Virus record (IMG/VR): IMGVR_UViG_3300021962_000222
Span: 1-42,336 of that record
Direction: 5' to 3' (one strand)
Source of the DNA: a virus
DNA length: 42,336 nt
In this document: positions 6,224 through 14,589 of the stretch, piece after piece
How positions within the stretch are numbered: position 1 is the first letter of the stretch
How the letters are laid out: the number at the start of each line of letters is the position of its first letter
The notes under the pieces: generated by a model
What the model saw: only the letters and a program-made list of their open reading frames with translations
Told to the model about the DNA's origin: nothing
Databases searched by the model: none
Translations under genes and position numbers: made by a program

Positions 6224-6559
6224 ATGCGTTTTCTTGTCACTATGAATATGCCCTCGGCGCAGGGCTATTCTGTCCATCAGGTCACGGTCGATCATACCGC
6301 GCCAAGCCTGAACGAGTTCTGCGATCTTCTCAACGAACACGATTTCATTTTCGTTCGCCTGATCTATCGCATCAAGGGACCGAACGGAGAGAGCCTGCTG
6401 CGTGATCGTGGCGACATGATCCTGAACACTTCGCATGTCGGCAAGGTTCAGGAGTTTGTTTCTCAGTCACCTGAAGAGAAGGATGGAAATGATGATGCGG
6501 TCGTTACCTATTCTGATCATCGCAACAATCCTCTTCGGATGCCCCGCAGGCGCGGGTGA
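6224..6559 (+). CDS. Hypothetical 111-residue early protein
   Basis: I chose ATG 6224, with GGAG 6 bases upstream; a start 24 bases earlier lies inside the HNH gene. The product appears alpha/beta (MRFLVTMNMPSAQ at the start, EFCDLLNEHDFIFVRLIYRI in the middle). The last 25 residues are polar, then basic (NNPLRMPRRRG). Those residues are encoded by the same DNA as the signal sequence of the next gene, an overlap of about 70 bases. No family is recognised. Confidence 0.65.
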   Translation: MRFLVTMNMPSAQGYSVHQVTVDHTAPSLNEFCDLLNEHDFIFVRLIYRIKGPNGESLLRDRGDMILNTSHVGKVQEFVSQSPEEKDGNDDAVVTYSDHRNNPLRMPRRRG

Positions 6560-6923
6560 AGCCGTCGTTGCAAACGTCGTCGCTAGGGTGGCGCACCGAG
6601 AACTCGGGCCTGAGTGGGTGCCAACTGCCCTAGCGATCGCGAAGAAGGAGTCGAGGCTGCGTTGCGATGCCTCTGGCAGGGGTAAGGCTCTAGGGATCTT
6701 TCAGGTGGTCCCCATCGCAGCTAAGCATCTTGGCTACGATCACAAGAGGATCAAGGAAGACTGCGTCTACGGCATCGAGGCTGGCATAGCCCATATGGTT
6801 GCCTGCCTCAAATCTGCTAACGGCAAAATGACCGAAAGGCAGATGAAAGCTTGTCATGTACATGGAATCAATGGATGGAGAATGCGTTATGGATATGCTT
6901 CCTCTGGGAATCCTTCGCCGTAA
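6489..6923 (+). CDS. Secreted SLT-type lytic transglycosylase, possible lipoprotein
   Basis: Lytic transglycosylases cleave the glycan strands of peptidoglycan. Four ATGs lie at 6483-6495; I take 6489, with GAAGG 6 bases upstream, giving 144 residues. Residues 4-17 form a signal helix ending LFGC (Cys18), an imperfect lipobox because Phe stands at -2. The domain follows: ALAIAKKESRLRCDASG with catalytic Glu54, then GKALGIFQVVPIAAKHLG and a KACHVHGINGW-type end. Four cysteines lie beyond Cys18, suggesting disulphides in the periplasm. Its place in the early operon, not the lysis block, is odd. Confidence 0.8.
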   Translation: MMMRSLPILIIATILFGCPAGAGEAVVANVVARVAHRELGPEWVPTALAIAKKESRLRCDASGRGKALGIFQVVPIAAKHLGYDHKRIKEDCVYGIEAGIAHMVACLKSANGKMTERQMKACHVHGINGWRMRYGYASSGNPSP

Positions 6924-7395
6924 ATTAACAGATAGAGACAAGCTTGTCCTGTCTCTCTGGAAGAAGGGTCTTACAGGCTCTCAGATCGGAGAAAAGATTG
7001 GCACTACCAGAAGCGCGATCCTTGGCCTGATCAACAGGCTCAGGGCTGCTGGCTATGTCGAGTACCGCGCCAAGAATCCAAGGCCCAAGAAGGACACTCC
7101 TCCCAAGCCGAGGAAGGCCCCAGAGAAGAAGCTAGACCAGTTTGAGCTTCTGATATCCGCCCCGGTCGTCATCCCTGTTCCTGAGCCAAGCAAGCCACTC
7201 ACGATCATGGAACTGACGCGCCGGTCCTGCCGGTACATCTTGAACGACGGGAAGCCGTCATCATTCCTGTATTGTGGCAAGACGACCGAAAGAGGATCGT
7301 ACTGCCGAGATCATCACAAGATTTGCTTCACAGTCGTTCAGAAGACAAACAAGCCTGCCATTCTCGTCAACAAGCTTGTCTCCACGATAAGATGA
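6889..7395 (+). CDS. GcrA-like cell-cycle transcription regulator
   Basis: GcrA of Alphaproteobacteria works with RNA polymerase sigma70 and is sensitive to adenine methylation made by CcrM. From ATG 6889 (GGAG 8 bases upstream) this 168-residue protein has the GcrA layout. The N-terminal helix-turn-helix is LTDRDKLVLSLWKKGLTGSQ followed by IGEKIGTTRSAILGLINRL. A Lys/Pro-rich linker follows. The C-terminal module is LTIMELTRRSCRYI, then FLYCGKTTERGSYCRDHHK, with Cys residues and His as a likely metal site. It ends the rightward operon. It probably redirects host cell-cycle or early/late transcription. Confidence 0.8.
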   Translation: MDMLPLGILRRKLTDRDKLVLSLWKKGLTGSQIGEKIGTTRSAILGLINRLRAAGYVEYRAKNPRPKKDTPPKPRKAPEKKLDQFELLISAPVVIPVPEPSKPLTIMELTRRSCRYILNDGKPSSFLYCGKTTERGSYCRDHHKICFTVVQKTNKPAILVNKLVSTIR

Positions 7396-8232
7396 TCAGG
7401 CAAGATCGTTAATCATTACTCCAGCGATCTTTGTGGTTGTCTGGGTGAAGTAAACAAGGATGTCCACCGCATTTGCCGTGGATGTCAGCGATGGCGCGGC
7501 TCCACCGGAGAACTTCCAGTAGCTGCCAAAAGACAACGTGCGGCCTCCGGTGGCGTCCTGCGTGATGATGATCGCTCCACTCTGACCAGCCGTGATGTTG
7601 GTCGGATTGGCAAGTGTCCTGTTTCCACCAATCGTCAACGAAAAATTGTTCGACACGGCAAAGTCAGGAGTGATGGTCGCGGCATCCGTAAGCACGGAAA
7701 TCGCGCCGCTCTGTCCTGCGCTGAAGGAGTTCGCAGTCGTCAGTCCCGGCACAGACAGGTTCGACCGAGCGCCAGATGCCGTGCCGCTACCCGTGCCGCC
7801 ATTGGCAACAGACAGGGGAAGGCTCGCGCTCTCGACGTAGTCGATCTTCCTGATGTTGGTGCCATCGGAGATGACCACGGTCCTGTATCCGCGAGAGACG
7901 GTCGTGCTGGTCCCGCCCCCGCCAGAAGCAATCGTGATGGCATGGGGACCACCGGAGGAGTCCGTCGTGCCGTTGTAGACGATCCATTGCCCGCCGACAC
8001 CGGAAGGAATGGTGTAAGTGACTGGCGCGGAGATCGCCCCCGTGATCGACAGGAACAGAGGCTCGTACTGGGCAGCAGTAAGAGTTGCGCTTCCGCCCGT
8101 CGCATTCAGCGAGGTAGTCGATCCAAAAGCCGCATCGATGACATCGAAGTTGCTATTGAGAGGAGTATTCCAAGTATCAATGTATGAATTGTATGCGGGC
8201 TTCTCGATGTTCTTGTTTGTTGTATTGGACAT
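7396..8232 (-). CDS. Short tail fibre protein, shares C-terminal module with the collagen-like fibre
   Basis: The 278-residue protein begins with a phage-fibre type N-terminus (PAYNSYIDTWNTPLNSNFDV, then IDAAFGS), passes through Gly/Ser/Thr-rich beta repeats (PLSVANGGTGSG), and ends in a domain of about 105 residues. That domain closely matches the end of the fibre at 24150-25997: both contain [31 protein letters not shown] and an FGSYWKF or YGSYWKF motif. It is the last gene of the leftward late module. Its stop codon abuts the stop of the convergent GcrA-like gene. Role: receptor binding or fibre structure. Confidence 0.8.
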   Translation of the reverse strand: MSNTTNKNIEKPAYNSYIDTWNTPLNSNFDVIDAAFGSTTSLNATGGSATLTAAQYEPLFLSITGAISAPVTYTIPSGVGGQWIVYNGTTDSSGGPHAITIASGGGGTSTTVSRGYRTVVISDGTNIRKIDYVESASLPLSVANGGTGSGTASGARSNLSVPGLTTANSFSAGQSGAISVLTDAATITPDFAVSNNFSLTIGGNRTLANPTNITAGQSGAIIITQDATGGRTLSFGSYWKFSGGAAPSLTSTANAVDILVYFTQTTTKIAGVMINDLA

Positions 8233-8240
8233 GACCGACC

Positions 8241-10664
8241 TCAGATGTGACGGTTGGCGACCGCGAGAGCCTGCACAACGTGTTCGTCGGGCTTCTCTAG
8301 GATCGTCTCAGTTTGCTTGCCGATGCTCTTCTTTGCAATCTCTGCCGCGCGGATCAGCTTTTCTGCTGCATCCTCATGGACGATGCGACCACCGGAGGCG
8401 CGAGCGACACGACCGCCGGATGCGAGACTGGCTCCACGCATCTTGTCCTCGTAGAACTTCCTGATCCCGCGAACGGTCTGATTTTTCAGATTGGGGTTCT
8501 GCTCAATAAGCTTGGAGTTTGTGAATTTCGCGCCTAGACGCTGCCAAAAATCCTCCGGCAGGTCTGCAAAGCGAGTGTTCTGGTCAAGCCTCATCAGCGC
8601 AGCCGCGCCAGCGGCACCAAAGTAGTGCGCCAGACCAAGGTCAGCGTATGTCGGCTTCCTGCCTGTGATTCTTTCCAAAGCATCTCTGTTCTGATTTGTC
8701 AGCCAAGCTGCTGCCTGAAACTGCTGTTCTGCGGTTGCCGCAGTTGGGTCAGCGGGAAGTCCGGGAATATTCTTCCTGATGGTTTCCCAAGTCTCAGGCA
8801 TGAACTGATATCGTCCGCGAGCGTTGGACATCCTGTTAACGGCCCGTGTGTCACCCGCGCTTTCGACCATGCCAATGGTCTCAAGATATTTCCTCAGAGA
8901 AGGCTCTTCAATCGGCTCTCCTATTGTGCGCTGCGGAGCAGTCGCGCCGTAAAGAGCCGCTCTCGCTGCTGGAGATGTCGCTGCCTTAGCCCCCGCGCCA
9001 AGACGGCCCGCTGTATAACTTAGATTTGCCATTACGCGAGGAGAGTGCAGGGCTGCCTGAGCGGGAATCGCGACGGCGGCTCCAAGAGGCCCCAAAATTC
9101 CAAAATGGCCCAAAGATGCAGTACCAAGAATAGCCTGACGCAACCCACCGGGAAGCCAATCATGCAGTTCATTGCCAGCAATCATAAATGGAATTCTTGA
9201 ATCTCTCTTGGCAAGCTCATCAATCAACGCGAGCTTTGTCTGGTTGTCTTTTGCAGACAAAATTTTCTTGAGGGATGTACTCTTAAGGGTTCGCCGTCCA
9301 AGTCCAAGTGCGCCGGAAATCTCAGCAAGATCATCAGATGTCTTGCCATAAGCTTCCATAGTCTTCATGTACTTTGGGCCAATTTTTGGATCAGCCGCAA
9401 TTGTATCCCTTACTGCATTGTATACACCGTGCCCAATTTTCCTTGAAATTGAATCTCCATAATTATTCATCCTATCTCCAATTGTAACTTTAAGCTCATG
9501 GGCACCCTTCAGGCTACCAAATGCTGGGTCAGCAGAATTTGATTTGTAGAAATTTACAACATTTTCCAATTCACCCAAAAGTCTAGCAGAGTTTTGATAT
9601 TTTTCCATAGAAGCGCCAGAGGCGCCAATGTTGTAAACCATTTTGCGAGCATCGTCCAGCGCCTTATCAATCAGGCCATATTGCGTATTGGGAATATTCC
9701 CGCTATAAGCATCTTCCATAGATTTGAAGAAATTATCAGACCTTTCTTTCTGCATTTTTCCAAATGCAGCCCGAACAGAATTTACAATTTCAGCCTCATC
9801 TGCTTTTCCAGTAAGATGGGAGACAAAAGCTTCTCTATCAATTTTTGGTGCGCTAAATCCAGCTTCAGCAGCTTTTCTATAGGAAGAATATGATTCGCCA
9901 GCAAAAAGTTTTTGCGCCAAAGCCGTAGTTGGTCCAACAATTTTCCTTGCAGTTATTGCCGGAATAGCAACTGAGGAATAAAGAGGATCAAGATATTGAG
10001 CAGCCTGTCCCGTCCGCTCTAGAGCCTTGGCAGCGGCACCAGCCATGCCAGTCGTTTTGCCTGCAATGCCTGTAGCCCTTGCAGCAGCAGATGTGCCACC
10101 AGTAACGAAAAGAGAAAGATCGGCAAGAACTGAAGCTGGGTCAGTCTCGATTGCCCTCTTCACACCTTTGACAGAGCCATATTTTGTTGCATATTCATTT
10201 ACAAATGCGTCAAGAAGAGCCTCTTTTTGAGCCTTCTCTTTAGGGTCTTGTGCCGCGCCAAGCGCACCCTCTGCCTTTGAATAAAGGCCGGAACCTAGCT
10301 GACCGATTGCTGTTCCTGTTTCGACGGGATGAGTGACAGCGTGAATAACATCTCCCGCCATCCTCTTTACAGATGGGAAAAATTGCTCCTTTGCTCCGCT
10401 GAGAGTTTCAGACCAAGTCTTTTCTTCTTCAGGGACGGCAGGAGCTTGAGGACGAGTTGAACTCTCAGGTGCGGCTCTACCCGCAACATCAGAAAGCCTA
10501 GATGGAGTTGTGCGAACCTGAGACTGCGGGGAAGTTGCAGCCTCAAGATTCCTTAAAAAATTAGATTCACCACCAGAAGTAACAGAAGAAGGCTGATCTG
10601 TTCGCATAACTGGCGATACAGAATCAAGCTTCCTAAGAAAATCTGATTGCTGAGTCTGATCCAT
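8241..10664 (-). CDS. Large DNA-ejection/internal virion protein with lytic transglycosylase domain
   Basis: I take ATG 10664 with AGGTGA 5 bases upstream (807 residues) over an in-frame GTG at 10673. Two N-terminal copies of a DFLRKL/NFLRNL motif come first. A long helical, Ala-rich region with hydrophobic segments (residues about 490-560) follows. A transglycosylase domain comes at about 590-710: YLETIGMVESAGDTRAVNRM with the Glu, then GRYQFMPETWETIRK and LGLAHYFGAAGAAALM. Two linkers of the SLASGGRVARASGGRI type follow. The end EKPDEHVVQALAVANRHI is common to environmental phage proteins. The likely role is ejection into the cell and local wall opening, as for T7 gp16 or P22 ejection proteins. 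The middle is clearly AT-rich. Confidence 0.8.
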   Translation of the reverse strand: MDQTQQSDFLRKLDSVSPVMRTDQPSSVTSGGESNFLRNLEAATSPQSQVRTTPSRLSDVAGRAAPESSTRPQAPAVPEEEKTWSETLSGAKEQFFPSVKRMAGDVIHAVTHPVETGTAIGQLGSGLYSKAEGALGAAQDPKEKAQKEALLDAFVNEYATKYGSVKGVKRAIETDPASVLADLSLFVTGGTSAAARATGIAGKTTGMAGAAAKALERTGQAAQYLDPLYSSVAIPAITARKIVGPTTALAQKLFAGESYSSYRKAAEAGFSAPKIDREAFVSHLTGKADEAEIVNSVRAAFGKMQKERSDNFFKSMEDAYSGNIPNTQYGLIDKALDDARKMVYNIGASGASMEKYQNSARLLGELENVVNFYKSNSADPAFGSLKGAHELKVTIGDRMNNYGDSISRKIGHGVYNAVRDTIAADPKIGPKYMKTMEAYGKTSDDLAEISGALGLGRRTLKSTSLKKILSAKDNQTKLALIDELAKRDSRIPFMIAGNELHDWLPGGLRQAILGTASLGHFGILGPLGAAVAIPAQAALHSPRVMANLSYTAGRLGAGAKAATSPAARAALYGATAPQRTIGEPIEEPSLRKYLETIGMVESAGDTRAVNRMSNARGRYQFMPETWETIRKNIPGLPADPTAATAEQQFQAAAWLTNQNRDALERITGRKPTYADLGLAHYFGAAGAAALMRLDQNTRFADLPEDFWQRLGAKFTNSKLIEQNPNLKNQTVRGIRKFYEDKMRGASLASGGRVARASGGRIVHEDAAEKLIRAAEIAKKSIGKQTETILEKPDEHVVQALAVANRHI

Positions 10665-10669
10665 GACGC

Positions 10670-10970
10670 TCACCTAAAATACCGCATCATTCCAGCACCA
10701 AATTTCCTCTCAAATCCTTCCTGATCCTCCTTGGTAAGATTTGCAGCATTATTGATCATGTATGACATGACTGTCCCCCCATCGGGCCAAGGAGTACGCA
10801 TCATGGTTTTAATAGCTTCCGCCTCTCTCTGATACCTAGCATTTTCAGATCTGCTAAATTCATTTTCAAGATTTTCACCAGAGAGATTTGCGAGCTGATC
10901 TGAACCTGTTTCAGCCCTTACTGCATCTTTGAAGTTATTTGCGTAATTTTGCAGATCTTTGGCTCTGATT
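10670..10970 (-). other. Out-of-frame 3' continuation of the ejection protein (frameshift)
   Basis: Below the TAA at 10937-10935 the next frame is open for nearly 100 codons. It reads AKDLQNYANNFKDAVRAETG, then SDQLANLSGENLENEFSRSE, and ends FERKFGAGMMRYFR with TGA at 10672-10670, inside the ribosome site of the next gene. It has no start of its own. Deleting one A from the AAAA run (TTTT on the plus strand, about 10969-10972) joins the frames smoothly as GMLIQIRAKDLQ. Otherwise this 260-base stretch would be the largest gap in a tightly packed module. It is either a programmed +1 shift, a mutation, or a homopolymer sequencing error. Confidence 0.75.
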
Positions 10971-13900
10971 TTGAATAAGCATACCGGCAGCTATTGTAGC
11001 TCTTCCATCAGGGCTATTTAGATTGCCGGGGTTTGCGCTAATAAGCTGCTGTAGAGCCTGTGCAGATCTCTGATCTCCAGACCTAGCCAACTGTGCAGAA
11101 AGTGCCGTTTGAGCCTTATCAACAGCTTCCATATTTCCCAATTGATTTGGCATAATCCTAAAAGAAGGAAGACCTATGGCACCAACAACGCTGTTGTAAA
11201 ATTCTGCCAGAGGTCGAACCGCAGAAACAGCAGGTCCAGTAAGATTTTCTGTGCCAAGGTCCGCAAGAGTTGCAACAAACTTCAAAGTATCTGGGGTGAT
11301 GGTATTTACAACATTTGCAGATGCCTGAATTGATGCATATGGACTCATAACCGCCCTGTCTTCAGCGGTGTATGCATTTGGGTCCATTGCCCTTGGGTTT
11401 GAAAGTAGCCTTTGAGCGACAGTACTGGCGCGATCATATTGCTCTTGAGTCAAACCACTCCAAAGTGGTCCACCAGTAGGAATAATCCTTGGCGCGGAAA
11501 CCTGCTGCGGAGCTTGAGGGGCGGCGGGAACAGTAGCCGGAGAAACAGCAGACTGAGGAGAAGACCTCAGATATGGAGCAAGACGATATTGAATTCCGCG
11601 ACGAATGTTTCTCTGAAATACTTCATTGGGGACGGGGACAATTTCATTTTGATCATTATAAACCATAAATGCATTCATATATGGATTATAAGACTTATTG
11701 GCAATATCAGAATAAGCCTTCTGACGTTCAATTTGCTTCGTCTGGACGTTCTCATAAGCCGTAGCACCAGCGCCAAGCCCCTGAAGGATGGCAGAGCCGA
11801 GATAGCGGCTGGGAGACGAGGCCATAGCGCCAAGGCCAGTCAGGAGAGGAACGAGGAAGTTCTCGCTGGCAACCGCGCCAAGGAGGCCGCGACCACCCTC
11901 ACCTCCAGACATGGTGGCAGGCTGTTGCGCCTGAGCAGCGGCAACGCCAGCAGGGGCCTGCTGTGTGGCAGGCTCCATGACAACCCCTGTGGGCTGCGGA
12001 GCTTCTTCAGTTACGTCAGGTCTTCCTTGGCCGGGAACGGGACCAACCTCAATCGGATCGGGAAGAGGACGAGGCTGACGACCCGCGACGCCCTGAGAGG
12101 GAGCAGGAGGCCTAGGCACCACTCCACCAACCGGAGGGGCGGGAGGAGCCGGAGGAGGAGCATTTGGAGCCGGAACAGAAGGAAGATTTTCAGGGGCAAA
12201 AATTGGCCTGCCCTGAGCATCAAAATCAATGGGAGGAGAAACTCCAGCCGGGAATACGGGACGCGGAGGGGGGACAGGCGCAGGAACATCGTCAGTTCCT
12301 GTGCGCGCTATTGCACGATCATTTTCGGGAGCGGAAATTGGCCTGCCCTGAGCATCAAAATCGACAGGAGGAGAGACTCCAGCCGGAAATACTGGAGGTG
12401 CAAGCACATCATTCCTTATCGCTGGCATACCTGAAGCTCGCTCTGCTTCGCTCACGGGTGCGCTGACAAAAGGACGATTAGCGGCAGGATCGCGATTTTC
12501 TCGCTCAATCGCATCCTGTGCAGCGATAGCGGCGGGATCATAGTATGGGTCGTCAACTGCTCCAGAGGTTTGATATCCGCGACGACCGACGACACCACCA
12601 GAAGCACGGCTCCGCATGAACTCAGGGAGCAACTCTCCCGGTTTGGAGAAGTATCCTTCTTCCGGCTTGTACTTGCCACCCATGCCGACTAGGCCACGTT
12701 GTTCAGGACTACCAGCAGTCATCTGCTGACCCTGCTGATTGTATGTGGGCTGGACTGCTTCCTTGCCGAACAGGGCAGTCTTCCCGGCACCATATGCGCT
12801 GGAAGCCATGCTTCCCGCCTGTTCAGCCTGCTTGTAAGCATCCATAGCTTCCTGCATCCCGGACTTCATGGGCGCAGGAGGAGGGGACGGCTTCAGAAGC
12901 TCCATAGACTTCACGGGATCGCGCGGCTGCATGGCGGGGATGTTCAGGCCCGCAGGACGGCCCATCTGACCGTACATGCCCTGCTGCATGGCGAGGATGC
13001 GGTCGAAGTCCATGCTGCCGCCATCGGCCATGTGCGGGACAACCCCGCCAGAAGCAAAGCCACCACCCGCATAGATCGACGCAGCCATCCGACCCATCTG
13101 CATCAGGTCGCGGACAGTCGGATCTTGAACCGAACCTGTCGCCCCGCCCGCAGGCTTGAGCGACTGCGGAGTCATCGGCTTGCTGATGTCCTCGGGGACG
13201 TACTCATCGGATGCCTCGGAGTACGGAAGACCACCGGCAGCATACCCAACGACGCCACCGGCAGCGTACTGCGGAACACCCGCAGGGATGTCAGCCGCAT
13301 AATTCAGGGGGCGGATCGTGATGGTCGTCGGCGCAAGCGGGCGCGACGGCACGTTGATCTCGCGCATGGTCGTGCTGTACGGACCCTTGCGGGGATCGGG
13401 ATTTCCATACAGGCCGGATTGACCGTAGGGATACATCTCGCGATGCATGGTGAGGAGGCGACGGATCTCGTCAATCTGACCACCGCGCGCAAACCCCTCG
13501 CCAGCCATGCCGGGGGTGACCGCTCCACCCTCGGACGAAGGCATCAGGCCTCCGCCATAAGCCTTCTTGTGCCGAGCCGCGTCATCCGTGGCCGCACGGT
13601 AGTCAACCGTCTTGTACCCGCCAGCAACGCCCACAGCGTCAGGATGATGCTTCTCGACCTCATCAGCCATGAGGCCGATATGCGTCCTGCCATCCGCCAT
13701 CGTGTAGCGGTAGAGCTTCTGGCCGTCCTTGAGCTTGCCGATCTCCTCCACGTTCGCCTTGAGGCGACGATCAGAGAAGAAGCTCGACGGCTGTGTGGTT
13801 GTCGTCGTGGAGCCGGAAAGCGCACCAGTCCCCATCGCGATGTTGGCGAGGAACTGGGCGACTTGGAACGGGTAGCCCTGCTCCTGAAGGAACTGATTGT

Positions 13901-14588
13901 AACGAGCCGTAAGGTCAGCCTGCTGGGTCTGCTGCTCTGCCGTACCAGCCGCAAGCTGCGCCTGTGCGCCCTGTAGCGCAGCCTGCTGTGCCCCCGCGCC
14001 AAGACCGGCAAGCTGCTGACCAGCCTGCATCCGGCGAGCCAGATCCGCCGCCACGACTCCCTGCTGCCCCGCAGCCGTCTGCACAGCCTGCCCGTAGCCC
14101 TGAGCGTAGATGGGGGCCATAGCCTGCGCTGTGCCTAGCATTTGCTGGCGCAAGAGGTTTGCCATTCCAAGGCCGGTTCGATCACCGCTAAAACCCGGTC
14201 CTCTGAGGATGGCTTGCGCTTTCTGAGCGGATAGCTCCTCCTGCTGCTGCTGGCGCAGAGCCTGATAGGTCGGACGAGCGACAGACTCGATGTAGGGGTT
14301 CTCGTAGTAGGCGATCTGGCCCGGCGTCAGAGCGCCAACATCCTGCGCTCCAGCCATCGTCATGCCAGCACCAGCCCCAAAGAAGGGCTGCGCCAGATTT
14401 GCGCCAAACGTAGTCCCCTGAATACCGGCCTGCTGAGTGCCGGTCAGCGGGGCAACAAACTGTCCGGTGTACTGCTGGAATGGACGCTGCGCGACCTGCT
14501 CTGCCCGAGTGTTTACGGCATTGTATCGCGCCAATACTTCCGGCGGGATCGAAACGCTCTGGGTAGATTGAGAGGTCTTGCCGCCCAT
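10935..14588 (-). CDS. Giant ejection-type virion protein with internal S74 chaperone/peptidase domain (frameshifted at its end)
   Basis: It is 1217 residues in this frame, about 1310 with the continuation. Residues 1-265 are a Gln/Ala-rich helical part starting MGGKTSQSTQSVSIPPEVLA, of the type seen in phage injection proteins. Residues about 270-340 match Peptidase_S74, the intramolecular chaperone of endosialidase and other fibres: FFSDRRLKANVEEI holds the Ser and Lys of the self-cleaving dyad, then THIGLMADEVE and YKTVDYRA. After it come at least eight GG linkers (FARGGQIDEIRRLL, YAAGGVVGYAAGGL, RASGGVVGRRG), a Pro-rich zone with a 45-codon duplication, a hydrophobic stretch near 920-950 and a helical end. 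S74 is normally C-terminal, so its internal place is odd. Confidence 0.75.
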   Translation of the reverse strand: MGGKTSQSTQSVSIPPEVLARYNAVNTRAEQVAQRPFQQYTGQFVAPLTGTQQAGIQGTTFGANLAQPFFGAGAGMTMAGAQDVGALTPGQIAYYENPYIESVARPTYQALRQQQQEELSAQKAQAILRGPGFSGDRTGLGMANLLRQQMLGTAQAMAPIYAQGYGQAVQTAAGQQGVVAADLARRMQAGQQLAGLGAGAQQAALQGAQAQLAAGTAEQQTQQADLTARYNQFLQEQGYPFQVAQFLANIAMGTGALSGSTTTTTQPSSFFSDRRLKANVEEIGKLKDGQKLYRYTMADGRTHIGLMADEVEKHHPDAVGVAGGYKTVDYRAATDDAARHKKAYGGGLMPSSEGGAVTPGMAGEGFARGGQIDEIRRLLTMHREMYPYGQSGLYGNPDPRKGPYSTTMREINVPSRPLAPTTITIRPLNYAADIPAGVPQYAAGGVVGYAAGGLPYSEASDEYVPEDISKPMTPQSLKPAGGATGSVQDPTVRDLMQMGRMAASIYAGGGFASGGVVPHMADGGSMDFDRILAMQQGMYGQMGRPAGLNIPAMQPRDPVKSMELLKPSPPPAPMKSGMQEAMDAYKQAEQAGSMASSAYGAGKTALFGKEAVQPTYNQQGQQMTAGSPEQRGLVGMGGKYKPEEGYFSKPGELLPEFMRSRASGGVVGRRGYQTSGAVDDPYYDPAAIAAQDAIERENRDPAANRPFVSAPVSEAERASGMPAIRNDVLAPPVFPAGVSPPVDFDAQGRPISAPENDRAIARTGTDDVPAPVPPPRPVFPAGVSPPIDFDAQGRPIFAPENLPSVPAPNAPPPAPPAPPVGGVVPRPPAPSQGVAGRQPRPLPDPIEVGPVPGQGRPDVTEEAPQPTGVVMEPATQQAPAGVAAAQAQQPATMSGGEGGRGLLGAVASENFLVPLLTGLGAMASSPSRYLGSAILQGLGAGATAYENVQTKQIERQKAYSDIANKSYNPYMNAFMVYNDQNEIVPVPNEVFQRNIRRGIQYRLAPYLRSSPQSAVSPATVPAAPQAPQQVSAPRIIPTGGPLWSGLTQEQYDRASTVAQRLLSNPRAMDPNAYTAEDRAVMSPYASIQASANVVNTITPDTLKFVATLADLGTENLTGPAVSAVRPLAEFYNSVVGAIGLPSFRIMPNQLGNMEAVDKAQTALSAQLARSGDQRSAQALQQLISANPGNLNSPDGRATIAAGMLIQNQSQRSAKLRK
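12186..12392 (-). repeat. Tandem 135-bp-spaced duplication inside the ejection protein gene
   Basis: Bases 12186-12257 and 12321-12392 are near copies with a period of 135 bases, that is 45 codons. Both encode VFPAGVSPPxDFDAQGRPI followed by an APEN ending, in the Pro-rich zone. Most differences are at third codon positions, so the copies are under selection or fairly young. Confidence 0.8.
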
Positions 14589-14589
14589 A

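Noticed and set aside
12699-13976. 425-codon plus-strand frame
   Set aside because: It lies opposite the ejection protein and is Arg/His/Leu-rich without motifs.
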